Shown in pieces: positions 55,885-64,000 of a stretch of DNA of 64,000 nt. A model generated the notes under the pieces. That model was not told where the DNA came from. It saw only the letters and a list, made by a program, of their open reading frames with translations, and made no database searches. Numbering within the stretch: position 1 is the stretch's first letter; each line of letters opens with the position of its first letter. The position numbers were made by a program, and so were the translations under genes. The DNA is from Mesorhizobium opportunistum WSM2075 (lineage in GTDB: Bacteria; Pseudomonadota; Alphaproteobacteria; Rhizobiales; Rhizobiaceae): contig NC_015675.1 in NCBI RefSeq assembly GCF_000176035.2, forward strand, positions 2,670,001 through 2,734,000, in the 5' to 3' direction.

Positions 55885-56175
55885 GGGTTGGAGGAGACGG
55901 GACGGACGCGTCTCCGGCCGGGATCGGATCAGGTCGCTTTGCGAGTGGCCGACGCGACGATGCCGGTGAGACACCATTGCCTAAGCCCGCGTCGGCCACT
56001 GCGGCATGAATTGGGGATGCCGCGCCGCCAATCTAGCGCTCCGCAAAAAGCCTGCAACGAACGCTCGAGGTTTGGTACGAACTGTACATAGCCTGGTAAC
56101 GCGTTGCATGCTGGGCAAATGGGTCACACGGCCTGTTCGATGCCGTGGAGATCGCGGCCTCTCCCGCGATCACGC

Positions 56176-56907
56176 TCAGAGACTCGCGACGGGTTCTGCA
56201 CCTGACAGTTGCTGTTCCGCCGAGCGGAACATGTCCTCGAATGCCAGCTCGGTTTCAAACACGGTGCTTCCGACACTGATCGCCAGGACGTCCTCGCTGC
56301 CCTTGGGCGCGAAATAGACCCGCGCGACGCCTGCCCGGATCCGCTCACCAATGTCCTTGGCCTCGGCTTCGGTCGCTCCGGGGAGGAAGACGCCGAACAT
56401 CGATGTTCCTATGCGCCCCACCATATCCTCCTTGCGGACAGCCGACTGTATGGCCGAGGCAACGAGCCGCAAGGCCTCATCGCCCCAGCCGGGGCCGAAG
56501 CGAAGATTGATGGATCGAAGATGTTCGGCGTGGATCGCCAGGAAGGCGCCCGAGCGCGGCCCCGACGCCGATGGCCTGGCTGTGCGCCGCTCGATCATCG
56601 AGGTGAAAACCGGACCGTTCAGGCAGCCTGTCACCCTGTCATAGGTTCCAGACCTGTTGAGTTCCCGCCGGTAGCCGCGGATCTGGGTCTGCTTCCAGCC
56701 GATCAGCACGAAAAGCGGCAGCCCAATGATCAGCGGCAACAGCACCGCGGTGACCATGCTGCGCCCGAACGGCGTCAGGGCCTCGCTGAACAACAGCAGG
56801 TAGTTGAGGCCGACGGAGAGGCCAAGGCTCCCGACTGTCCCCAGAAGGGTGAGCCAGGCGACGCTCTTCCACGCTGGGACGGTGGCGGTCGCTGCGGTTT
56901 GTGCCAT
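56176..56907 (-). CDS. Membrane protein with degenerate GGDEF domain
   Basis: A 243-residue protein with two N-terminal membrane helices (VAWLTLLGTVGSLGLSVGLN; MVTAVLLPLIIGLPLFVLIG) and a C-terminal diguanylate cyclase-like domain (GTYDRVTGCLNGPVF, then GWGDEALRLVASAIQSAVRK). The active-site GG(D/E)EF is replaced by IGTSMF and the metal-binding region is poor, so cyclic-di-GMP synthesis is unlikely. It may bind nucleotide or act as a partner. GGAG lies 7 nt ahead of the ATG at 56907. Confidence 0.82.
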   Translation of the reverse strand: MAQTAATATVPAWKSVAWLTLLGTVGSLGLSVGLNYLLLFSEALTPFGRSMVTAVLLPLIIGLPLFVLIGWKQTQIRGYRRELNRSGTYDRVTGCLNGPVFTSMIERRTARPSASGPRSGAFLAIHAEHLRSINLRFGPGWGDEALRLVASAIQSAVRKEDMVGRIGTSMFGVFLPGATEAEAKDIGERIRAGVARVYFAPKGSEDVLAISVGSTVFETELAFEDMFRSAEQQLSGAEPVASL

Positions 56908-57013
56908 TGGCAATCTCCTGTCAGATCAGCCAATATAGCCGGGCACCGCGCAATTTCAGTTTCGGCAAACCATACAATTTGATCGATGTGGGAGCCTCCT
57001 CGATCCTGGCAGC

Positions 57014-57715
57014 CTATTGCGGAGGGCCGAAGATCCCCATCTGCGTCTCCTCGGCGACCGCCTGCGCCTTGCCATAGATGCCGGTCGGCAGCGCCATCGC
57101 CCAGCCGTTGGACACAAGCCAGGCGCCGGCGTCCTGCTTGCCCAGACTGCACGGCGCGGCGATGGCGAAACGCTCGATGTCCGGCGGTACGAAACATTTC
57201 AGCGCGCGTCCCCGCAGCCAGGAGTTGAAGGCGGCACGTGCGCGCTGGCCGCAAGGCCAGGCGACATCGTGAAACGAGCAGGTCCTCTCCGGCTCGATGC
57301 TCGCGACGCCACCGATGATCACTTTGCGTCCCATGGATTCGAAAGTCGCCGACGACGTGGCGACCGGACGGAAGAGCAGGGTTTCGCGCCAGTCACGGGG
57401 CCTTGGCCTTTGGGGAGGTATGGCGAGGCCCAGATCGCCGAGCGGCGGCCGGGCTTCGGTCCGCTCGATTTCGGACAAGTCAACCGGCGGCGGCGCGACA
57501 AGGCTCTCGGCAACCCTGCGCGCGTCTCGCCATGGACCGTCGGGAACGGCCGCGACCACAGGGGTTGGATGGTTGCCGGCACGCTCCATTTGGGGCGCGG
57601 GGGCAGGCCGGTCGATCGCAAGCAAGGCTCCGGCGTGCATGATCAGGACAATCCCGAGCACGAGCTCGAAGCCTCCGACCGCGATAACCCAGCGGATGCG
57701 CCCGGGCATGCCCAT
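57014..57715 (-). CDS. Membrane-anchored staphylococcal-nuclease-like protein, probably inactive
   Basis: A 233-residue protein with one N-terminal membrane helix (IRWVIAVGGFELVLGIVLIM), a Pro-rich linker and a C-terminal domain with the thermonuclease-family outline: CSFHDVAWPCGQRARAAFNS, then PCSLGKQDAGAWLVSNGWAM. The catalytic Arg/Glu and calcium-binding Asp positions of true nucleases are not visible, so activity is doubtful. The start is uncertain; the ATG at 57715 is used, with 57709 also possible. It is downstream of the binding-protein lipoprotein gene on the same strand. Confidence 0.65.
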   Translation of the reverse strand: MGMPGRIRWVIAVGGFELVLGIVLIMHAGALLAIDRPAPAPQMERAGNHPTPVVAAVPDGPWRDARRVAESLVAPPPVDLSEIERTEARPPLGDLGLAIPPQRPRPRDWRETLLFRPVATSSATFESMGRKVIIGGVASIEPERTCSFHDVAWPCGQRARAAFNSWLRGRALKCFVPPDIERFAIAAPCSLGKQDAGAWLVSNGWAMALPTGIYGKAQAVAEETQMGIFGPPQ

Positions 57716-57757
57716 CACGCCGGCGCGGCGTTCGAGCAAGGCCCCGTCACCGGCCGT

Positions 57758-58966
57758 TCAGAAACCAGAGGTCGATTTGGCAACCAGTTTGAGCGCACCT
57801 TTCTGAACCTGATAGAACGGCATCGATCTTTGGCTGGATCCGTCGGCGCGAAAGCGGAACAGGCCGGTCGATCCGCGAAATCCCCTCGGGTTTTCGAGAA
57901 CCTGTTTGCTGAAACCGTCGGGTCCGACCGCGCTGGCAATTCCCGCTGTCAGGGCAACCATATCATAAGCGTAGGCTACATTGACGTCGGCGGGATAATT
58001 GTACGTCGTCCTGAAGCGGTCGGCGATCGGCCCGGTTTCGCTCGAATCGAGCGTGGCGATATACGCGCCCTCAAACAAGGGATCGATGGGGTGCTCCAGC
58101 CAGCGGTTCGTTCCCACGACAGAGATCGCTTTTCCCGGAATGCCCTTCGATTTGAGGGCGGCAAGCACGGGGGAGGGGCTGCCGTCACCGCTGGCAACGA
58201 TGACCGCGTCGGGGGTGTCCACGAGCGAGCCCATCTCGTCGACCGCCTTCGCGGCACCGTCGCCCGAATAGGGGACAGTGACCGCCAGCGTGGCGCCATA
58301 GATGCTGAGGCCGTTGGCGACCCGTTTCTCGACGGCGGCGGCGTTTTGGCCACCCGCGACAAGCAATACGAACTTCTTGCTGCCTTTGGCGGCAAGCCCC
58401 GCCGCACCTGCCGCCGCGCTGTCCGCTTCGCTGAGCGGCACGGCATAAACCCCGGCACTGCCGGCGAAATTGTCGGCAAGTGCCAGAACCGGTGGCCGTT
58501 TCGATCCCGACAGCGTGGCGATGTGCTGAGCCGCCGGCAGCTCGGTTGGGCCGATGACGACTTTCACCCCGGTGGTGATGGCATGTACCGCCAGTTTGCC
58601 GGCCTGAGTGCTGTCGCCCTTCGTGTCTTCTATCGTCAGAGTGAGCAATCCATTGCCGATATCCGCCATCGCCAGCTTGGCCGCATCGCGCATCTTGCGG
58701 CCGTTTTCGCCTGCCGTTCCGGGTGCCGACAACGGCAGCAGCATCGTGACTTTTGCCGAACCGGTGCCTAGCGATTGGGTCGCCTGGGCTGGACCGGCAC
58801 CGCCATTCTGCCCCGCCGGCGTGGCCTGCTCGGCGGGCGCGGCAATTGCCGCCGGATCGAGCACCTCGGTGACGTTGCCTTTCGACTGGCAGCCCGACAA
58901 TGTCAGGGCGAGCGCGAAGGCGATTGCCGACGTCCGCGCACAGTAGACCTTTCGGCCAGCTTCCAT
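57758..58966 (-). CDS. Periplasmic binding-protein-like lipoprotein (branched-chain amino-acid/LpoA type fold)
   Basis: A 402-residue lipoprotein. The N-terminus has a signal peptide ending in lipobox LTLSGC, then a low-complexity Ala/Gln/Gly linker (about 30-70). The rest is a type I periplasmic binding fold: VTMLLPLSAPGTAGENGRKM, VKVVIGPTELPAAQH and YAYDMVALTAGIASAVG. This type includes Leu/Ile/Val-binding proteins and the penicillin-binding protein activator LpoA; no transporter genes adjoin, so an envelope role is more likely. Start at 58966 gives the normal signal peptide. Confidence 0.8.
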   Translation of the reverse strand: MEAGRKVYCARTSAIAFALALTLSGCQSKGNVTEVLDPAAIAAPAEQATPAGQNGGAGPAQATQSLGTGSAKVTMLLPLSAPGTAGENGRKMRDAAKLAMADIGNGLLTLTIEDTKGDSTQAGKLAVHAITTGVKVVIGPTELPAAQHIATLSGSKRPPVLALADNFAGSAGVYAVPLSEADSAAAGAAGLAAKGSKKFVLLVAGGQNAAAVEKRVANGLSIYGATLAVTVPYSGDGAAKAVDEMGSLVDTPDAVIVASGDGSPSPVLAALKSKGIPGKAISVVGTNRWLEHPIDPLFEGAYIATLDSSETGPIADRFRTTYNYPADVNVAYAYDMVALTAGIASAVGPDGFSKQVLENPRGFRGSTGLFRFRADGSSQRSMPFYQVQKGALKLVAKSTSGF

Positions 58967-59056
58967 GATTGTCCCGCCCTCTGCCGCCGGCTTATTCTTC
59001 CCGGTCTGGTCTGCCACGCATGTTACGGCGGACTTGTCGCGCCGTCCTGTTGTTCT

Positions 59057-59815
59057 TTAGCCGCCGAAGAGCCGAGCCCTCAGGGCCCTGATCTGTCTTG
59101 CTTGCCCCGCGGTCCTGTAGTCGGCGCATTTCATGTATCGCGGTCCGGGCACGAACACCCGGCGCACGCAGACACGGTTTTCCTGGGCGGCGGCTCCATC
59201 CTGCCCATCTGTCGAAAATGTGGAAAAGCCGAATGTCGCGACCGGCAACGGCCCGGTCACTTCGAACCCGTCCCTGGCAGGGATTGCCCGCGCGCGTTGG
59301 CAGTAACGGACCGAGAGCGCCGAGAACCGGCTTTCATGATGCCCGGCGCGATACTTCATGACCGTGGTGCAGAGGTCACCGGCGGAGAGCCTGTTTGCCT
59401 GGGCAAGATACCTGACCCCCAGCGCGATGTTCGTCGCCGGCGTGCCCAGATCGTCGAGGGAGCCTCGAAAGCCGAGCATTCGCGCTGTCGCCGGCATCAC
59501 CTGCATCAGGCCGACTTCGCCATCGGCGCCCCGCACGTCGGGATCGAAGCCGCTTTCGATCTCCATGACGGCGTGCGCCAGCGCCGGCTCGAGGCCGTAG
59601 ATGGAGGCCTGACAACTCGCAAACGCCTTGAACGTCTGTCGGGTCCACGCCGCGGCCGCGTCGCAATGCGGCGGCCGCGTCGAACCCGACGACCGATGTT
59701 GCGCCAGGGAAGGCCGTTCGAGCCAGTTGGCGCGAGCCGGCGTGGCACTTTGGGCAAAGCCAGCCAACGCGATCGTTGCGGCGATCGCCCTCAACAAGGA
59801 TCCGTCGGCTGGCAT
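59057..59815 (-). CDS. Lytic transglycosylase (SLT domain)
   Basis: A 252-residue secreted murein hydrolase. A signal peptide (AIAATIALAGFAQSATPARA) leads to an SLT domain with catalytic Glu in AVMEIESGFDP, then GEVGLMQVMPATARMLGF and ATNIALGVRYLAQ. The C-terminal part has several Cys and is of unknown role. It cleaves the glycan strands of peptidoglycan with anhydro-muropeptide formation. The ATG at 59815 is taken as start, without a strong ribosome site. Not linked to secretion-system genes here. Confidence 0.85.
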   Translation of the reverse strand: MPADGSLLRAIAATIALAGFAQSATPARANWLERPSLAQHRSSGSTRPPHCDAAAAWTRQTFKAFASCQASIYGLEPALAHAVMEIESGFDPDVRGADGEVGLMQVMPATARMLGFRGSLDDLGTPATNIALGVRYLAQANRLSAGDLCTTVMKYRAGHHESRFSALSVRYCQRARAIPARDGFEVTGPLPVATFGFSTFSTDGQDGAAAQENRVCVRRVFVPGPRYMKCADYRTAGQARQIRALRARLFGG

Positions 59816-59847
59816 GATGGCCAACAGGCACAAATTTGCCTATCCGG

Positions 59848-60216
59848 TCAGTGCATGTACTCGACCATGCGATCGTGAAAACACTCGCATTTGTTGAGCG
59901 TGTCCTCGTCCTTGTAGTTCGTCTTCAGATAGCCATAGGCCATGCCGCAGGCGACCTTGGCCTCCGACGCCCAGACGAAGACCGGCCGCGACGAGTTGAT
60001 CCACTCCGAGCTGTTGGCCGCGGCGACCGACTCGTCCATCAGCTTCACCACCTGGGCCTTGAGATCGACGATGTTGTCGGTCAGCACCAGGTTGGAAGTG
60101 CCGACGGTCCGGCAATAGTCGCCCGTCGGGCCTTCGATGATGTCGGCGGCGAAGCCCGTCGATCCGGCCAGTAATAGCGCCGTGGCCGAAGCCAGCAATC
60201 TTGCAAAACGCTTCAT
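59848..60216 (-). CDS. Hypothetical secreted protein
   Basis: A 122-residue protein with a clear signal peptide (MKRFARLLASATALLLAG to GFAA) and a helical mature part. Four Cys are in the mature sequence (YCRTV, VACGMA, KCECFHDRM), enough for disulfides. No family is recognised. It lies 32 nt upstream of the transglycosylase on the same strand, which suggests cotranscription and an envelope role. Confidence 0.75.
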   Translation of the reverse strand: MKRFARLLASATALLLAGSTGFAADIIEGPTGDYCRTVGTSNLVLTDNIVDLKAQVVKLMDESVAAANSSEWINSSRPVFVWASEAKVACGMAYGYLKTNYKDEDTLNKCECFHDRMVEYMH

Positions 60217-60288
60217 TTAAGCCCTCTTTCAAATCGCCATTTTACGTTTCGCTAATGTGTAGCACGGGAGCACGGCCACGCATAAGTG

Positions 60289-63200
60289 TTAAATCGTGAC
60301 ATGCTGCTGTGTGTGTGTTGAGTCGTCGTATAGAATGTTGATGGTTCCGGCCGCAGGGGTGTTCGTTAGTTGTGCCAGGTCCACGAAACTGTGGCCGCCT
60401 GTCGCGCCGTTGACGTCGACGCTCAACGTCTTCGTGCCGGCGTTATATTGCACGTAGTCGGTAATGGTGCCACCCGGTGCCATGTCGAACAGTGCGGTCA
60501 AATCGATCTTGTCACCCTGGCCGCCGGCACCACTGTAGTCGCTTATCAGATCCTTGATATCGAGATGGTCGAGCTTGAACGTATCGGCGCCTGCGCCGCC
60601 AGTCAGTATGTTGTAGCCCGCGGCAGCGACGAGAATGTCATCGCCCGGTCCGCCCGACAGGATATTGGGATCATAGGTGGCGTCGCCGGTGAGGGTGGCC
60701 TGGTGCCCATCATTGGCGTCGACAATGATGTCGAAGCCATGACTGGCTTTATCGCCGTCACCATCCACAACATCGACGTTGAAATGCAACCCGACGTCCG
60801 GAGGTGTCTCAATAGCCGTTGTCACGCTGGTGGTGGTACCCGCAACAATTAGTCCTGTATTTCCGATATTGACAACTGACATGCCATAGACAAGGTCGGT
60901 CGAGGTGAAATCCAGAACGCCGTTGACGATGTTCATGTTGCCCTGATTATGGGCAATTCCGAGTTGGTCGTAAGTGATCACATGAACAGAATAGTTCCCC
61001 GTCATTTGGCCACCATTAGATCCTTGCAAGAAGTCAATTTGGACATGATCCATGCCAGCCGCAGTCGTCGAATGGGTTGAGGAATTGTTGTCGCCATCTC
61101 CCTGAAGGAACTTTAAGGTTATCGATTCATTGTGATCCATGGTTTGACCAGAACCTATACCCAAACCATTGTTATTCGAATTTACCGTGGCGGTACTGCC
61201 AAGATTTGTACCTGTCCAACCGGAATTACCGGTAAACAGTATGTCCGTGTGGGGAACGGGGAAGTGATTCTTTACGGTTATTTGCTCAAGGTAGACGCTA
61301 TTACTGTTGCCGCCAAGGCCAGCAGCGCCGAGTGCGGTTGTATCTGTTACCACTATAGTGGGCGCGGGATTGATGACCTCAAAAGTATAGGTGCCATCCG
61401 CTTTCATATCGACCGTAAAATAAGGCTGCGTACCACCGGCATCGAAGAACGCCGTGTATTGGGCGACGCCGGTGGCTGAGTCGTAGATCGACGTTGAATG
61501 ATGGATTAGTGATATGCTTGGCTCGTTTGTTAGTGAAATTGCAATTGTCGAGAGTCCGTCGGCACCGGGCGTAAACGACCACGTGCCGTCATGCGTATCG
61601 ACAGAGTTGGCGACGATCTGGCTTTCAATGGAGGCGATCGTAGGCCCATCGTCGTTGACCTTGACGGTCAGCGAGCCGTTGGCGGTGTCGCCGTCGCTGT
61701 CGGTGACCGTCACCGTGAAGTGCTCGCCGGTCGCCTGGTCGGCGGCCCCGATCTGGTTGGGGTCGGCGTTCGCCACATTGTGCGCCAGCGTGTAGCTGTA
61801 GCTGTAGACGCCGCCGGTCGAGGTCACCGTCAGGTCGCCATTGGTGCCGTGCACGACGATCGGAACCGCAACCGTCGCGGCGGTCACGTTGATCGGATTG
61901 CCGTTCTTGTCGATGATCACCAGCGCCTGCAGCGTGTCGCCGCTGGTGGTGATGTTGAAGGTGCCTGCCGTCGTCTCGGACGCGTCGCTGTTGTTGCCGG
62001 CATTGTGGTCGGCCAGTTCGCCGGTGCCGGTCGGCAGGCCCTTCTCATCGACAACCGCGGTCGCATTGACCAACGGCGTCCCGCCATCCGGCGTCACCGT
62101 GATCGTCGGCGTCGAGTCCGCCTTCAGCGTCAGCGACACCGTCGCCGTCGATTTGTCTCCATCTCCGTCGATGACCGTGTAGGTGAAGCTGTCGGCCGTC
62201 GAGGAACCACCCGCCCCGGCATTGGGGGTGTAGGTGAACAGATGGGTCGTCGTGTCGTAGCTCACCACGCCCTGCGTGGCTTGCGTGAACGTCACCTTCG
62301 AGGCATCGCCAATCGCAACGCCATCGGCGCCGAACACGTCGTTGGCGAGCGCGTCGATCGTGACCGGCATATTCTCCGTCGTCTGCGTGGCACTGTCGTT
62401 GTTGGCGTGCGGCCCATCGTCGTTGACCTTGACGGTCAGCGAGCCGTTGGCGGTGTCGCCGTCGCTGTCGGTGACCGTCACCGCGAAGTGCTCGCCGGTC
62501 GCCTGGTCGGCGGCCCCGATCTGGTTGGGGTCGGCGTTCGCCACATTGTGCGCCAGCGTGTAGCTGTAGCTGTAGACGCCGCCGGTCGAGGTCACCGTCA
62601 GGTCGCCATTGGTGCCGTGCACGACGATCGGAACCGCAACCGTCGCGGCGGTCACGTTGATCGGATTGCCGTTCTTGTCGATGATCACCAGCGCCTGCAG
62701 CGTGTCGCCGCTGGTGGTGATGTTGAAGGTGCCCGCCGTCGTCTCGGACGCGTCGCTGTTGTTGCCGGCATTGTGGTCGGCCAGTTCGCCGGTGCCGGTC
62801 GGCAGGCCCTTCTCATCGACAACCGCGGTCGCATTGACCAACGGCGTCCCGCCATCCGGCGTCACCGTGATCGTCGGCGTGGAGTCGGTCAGCAGCGTGA
62901 TGGTCACGGTGGCGGTCGAGGTGTCGCCGTCGCCGTCCTTGATGGTGTAGTCGAACTTCACCGTTCCCTGTTCGCCCGCGCCGGGCGTGTAGGTGAAGGT
63001 GCCGTCATTGTTGTAGGCCAGGCTCCCCGTCGCCGGGTTGGCGCCGTTCTGCGCAATCGTGTGCGTCACGCCGCTCCAGTCGACGCCGTCGGCGCCCGCC
63101 GTGTCGTTGGCCTTGACGTCGACCGCGACCGCCGCGTTCTCCGTCGCCTGCGTGGCGCTGTCGTTCACCGCAACAGGCACATCGTCGACGATCTGGACTG

Positions 63201-64000
63201 ACAGCGTGGCGGGAGCGGAGGTGTCGCCGTCGGTGTCGGTCACCGTCACGGTCATGTTGTCGTAGATGGAATCTGTGCCGGCGCCGGGATGGGGCTCACT
63301 GTGGACAAGCGTGTAGCTGTAGCTCACCTGGCCGGTGCTGGCATCGTAGCCGGTGATGGTCAGCGTGCTGCCGAGCGGCGTGGTGATGCTGACCGGCGTC
63401 GATGCGCTGTTGGCAAGCGCAGCACCCGAGATCGCCTGGCCGGCGATCGTCAGCGAGCCGACACCGTCGGGGGAGGAGATGGTGAACGTGCCGGTATTGA
63501 TCTCGCTGGTGTCGGGAGCCGAGGTCAGGCCCTTTTCGTAGACGGTGGTGTCGCCGCCAGTGTTCTCAGGCGCCAGGTCGATGATCGACGGTGTGGAATC
63601 CGGCAGCAGGCTCGGAAACAGTTCGTGGTGCTCCGGTTGGCCGAACGCAAGGTCTGTCGGGGGCAACAGCGCCGACAGGTCGAACCCGTCGCCGATGCCG
63701 CCGGCGGGAACCGAGAAGTCTCCGCCTGCGCTGGAGGTCGAGCCTCCCGGGCCGGCCGACATCGAACCGTCGGCGCCGAAGGCAACATCGACATGGCTGG
63801 CCTCGAGCGCGGCGATCAGGGCAACGCGCGGCACCTCGACATCGCCAATGAGGAAGGCCGGCACGTGAAGGGCGCCATCCTTGATCACGATGACCGAGCC
63901 ATCGGCCTGTTCGAGCACCAGATTGTGGCCGTCGACCTTGATGTTGTCGATCGAGACGTTGGCTGGAAGCTTCACGACGTTGCTGGCGTCGGCCACGTAT
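60289..64000 (-). CDS. Type I secreted repeat protein (VCBS/DUF5801-like, T1SS C-terminal domain), 5' end outside window
   Basis: At least 1235 residues; a GTG near 63996 could be a start, but the frame runs open to the edge and the true start probably lies beyond it. The N-terminal part (NVSIDNIKVDGHNLVLEQ, then PAFLIGDVEVPRVALIA) is the BapA-like prefix of biofilm proteins. Repeated modules of about 256 residues follow with VNDDGP, TVTVTDSDGDTANGSLTVKV and cadherin-like ENDSATQ-type blocks. The C-terminus has RTX-like LSGGPGDDILVAAAGYNIL, GGAGADTFKL and an acidic tail, the type I secretion signal. It is probably a surface adhesin. Two repeat blocks are almost identical in DNA. Confidence 0.85.
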   Translation of the reverse strand, partial: YVADASNVVKLPANVSIDNIKVDGHNLVLEQADGSVIVIKDGALHVPAFLIGDVEVPRVALIAALEASHVDVAFGADGSMSAGPGGSTSSAGGDFSVPAGGIGDGFDLSALLPPTDLAFGQPEHHELFPSLLPDSTPSIIDLAPENTGGDTTVYEKGLTSAPDTSEINTGTFTISSPDGVGSLTIAGQAISGAALANSASTPVSITTPLGSTLTITGYDASTGQVSYSYTLVHSEPHPGAGTDSIYDNMTVTVTDTDGDTSAPATLSVQIVDDVPVAVNDSATQATENAAVAVDVKANDTAGADGVDWSGVTHTIAQNGANPATGSLAYNNDGTFTYTPGAGEQGTVKFDYTIKDGDGDTSTATVTITLLTDSTPTITVTPDGGTPLVNATAVVDEKGLPTGTGELADHNAGNNSDASETTAGTFNITTSGDTLQALVIIDKNGNPINVTAATVAVPIVVHGTNGDLTVTSTGGVYSYSYTLAHNVANADPNQIGAADQATGEHFAVTVTDSDGDTANGSLTVKVNDDGPHANNDSATQTTENMPVTIDALANDVFGADGVAIGDASKVTFTQATQGVVSYDTTTHLFTYTPNAGAGGSSTADSFTYTVIDGDGDKSTATVSLTLKADSTPTITVTPDGGTPLVNATAVVDEKGLPTGTGELADHNAGNNSDASETTAGTFNITTSGDTLQALVIIDKNGNPINVTAATVAVPIVVHGTNGDLTVTSTGGVYSYSYTLAHNVANADPNQIGAADQATGEHFTVTVTDSDGDTANGSLTVKVNDDGPTIASIESQIVANSVDTHDGTWSFTPGADGLSTIAISLTNEPSISLIHHSTSIYDSATGVAQYTAFFDAGGTQPYFTVDMKADGTYTFEVINPAPTIVVTDTTALGAAGLGGNSNSVYLEQITVKNHFPVPHTDILFTGNSGWTGTNLGSTATVNSNNNGLGIGSGQTMDHNESITLKFLQGDGDNNSSTHSTTAAGMDHVQIDFLQGSNGGQMTGNYSVHVITYDQLGIAHNQGNMNIVNGVLDFTSTDLVYGMSVVNIGNTGLIVAGTTTSVTTAIETPPDVGLHFNVDVVDGDGDKASHGFDIIVDANDGHQATLTGDATYDPNILSGGPGDDILVAAAGYNILTGGAGADTFKLDHLDIKDLISDYSGAGGQGDKIDLTALFDMAPGGTITDYVQYNAGTKTLSVDVNGATGGHSFVDLAQLTNTPAAGTINILYDDSTHTQQHVTI
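61643..62112. repeat. Long coding repeat, copy A (470 bp, near-identical to 62411-62880)
   Basis: This block and 62411-62880 are almost identical, offset by 768 bp (256 codons); the differences noted by eye are CACCGTGAA/CACCGCGAA and GTGCCTGCC/GTGCCCGCC. Both lie in the large repeat protein gene. Flanking sequence in the two copies differs. Confidence 0.9.
62411..62880. repeat. Long coding repeat, copy B (470 bp, near-identical to 61643-62112)
   Basis: Second copy of the 470-bp block, coding for the same segment from DGGTPLVNATAVVDEKGL to TVTDSDGDTANGSL. It lies on the N-terminal side of the protein relative to copy A. Confidence 0.9.

Noticed and set aside
55885..56175. GGAAC at 55868 with GGTT 15 bp later, considered as an EcfG promoter
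   Set aside because: The spacing is one base short and the direction points to the 3' end of the leftward GGDEF gene, not to a start codon.
61643..62880. Repeated blocks considered as a CRISPR array
   Set aside because: The repeats are 470 bp long, in frame and coding; there are no short repeats with unique spacers.
61591..63201. Rightward open frame of 536 codons with repeats
   Set aside because: It mirrors the repeats of the leftward type I secreted protein; the product is Arg/Gly/Val-rich without domain support.

Overview
The window is GC-rich and densely coded, with strong third-position GC (which creates many long antisense open frames). Gene content points to an alphaproteobacterium of the order Rhizobiales, most likely Mesorhizobium or a close relative: FCD-type GntR regulators beside ABC operons, soxBDAG, an EhuBCDA-type importer, EcfG-like promoters and many ATGA-coupled genes. 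The genus is inferred from gene content and style, not from a marker gene. No rRNA, tRNA, CRISPR array or insertion sequence was seen.

Region 1 (1-10.2 kb) is a sugar-acid type catabolic locus. A leftward operon (GntR regulator, two enolase-superfamily dehydratases, NIPSNAP protein cut by the window edge) diverges from a rightward operon (binding protein, two permeases, ATPase, third enolase-superfamily enzyme, RraA-like aldolase). A perfect 12-bp hairpin separates the binding-protein gene from the permease genes. Region 2 (10.3-15.0 kb) encodes a periplasmic molybdenum hydroxylase of the isoquinoline/aldehyde dehydrogenase type. Its triheme cytochrome gene carries an apparent +1 frameshift. 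A cupin gene follows.

Region 3 (15.0-25.3 kb) has a leftward operon (M24 creatinase-fold hydrolase, soxB, soxD, soxA, soxG) facing a rightward ehuB-ehuC-ehuD-ehuA-gntR operon. It looks like uptake and breakdown of a small zwitterion that yields sarcosine. Region 4 (25.3-31.7 kb) holds a stand-alone nuoD, a small secreted protein, an EmrAB-type efflux pair and a HAD phosphatase/P-loop ATPase fusion. The efflux pair and the secreted protein, like the PRC-barrel gene at 54.3 kb, are preceded by matches to the EcfG general-stress promoter (GGAAC-N16-CGTT/GGTT).

Region 5 (31.9-53.4 kb) is an O-polysaccharide locus. gmd and rmd would make GDP-D-rhamnose. Wzm and a Wzt with a C-terminal binding domain would export the chain. 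A WbdD-like methyltransferase with a coiled coil but no kinase domain, a two-domain glycosyltransferase and WbpY/WbpZ-like transferases would build and cap it. Inside the locus lie two cassettes of the same plan: a family-2 glycosyltransferase, a methyltransferase and a flippase-like membrane protein, each facing a large polytopic membrane protein. They resemble three-component (Gtr-type) periplasmic glycosylation systems with an added methyltransferase. Part of the first cassette is AT-rich.

Region 6 (53.7-64 kb) is mixed: GFA-type protein, PRC-barrel protein, an unlisted 54-residue protein, a Crp/Fnr regulator, a degenerate GGDEF membrane protein, an SNase-like protein, a binding-protein-like lipoprotein, a lytic transglycosylase, a small secreted protein, and a large type I secreted repeat protein running off the right edge and holding two nearly identical 470-bp blocks.
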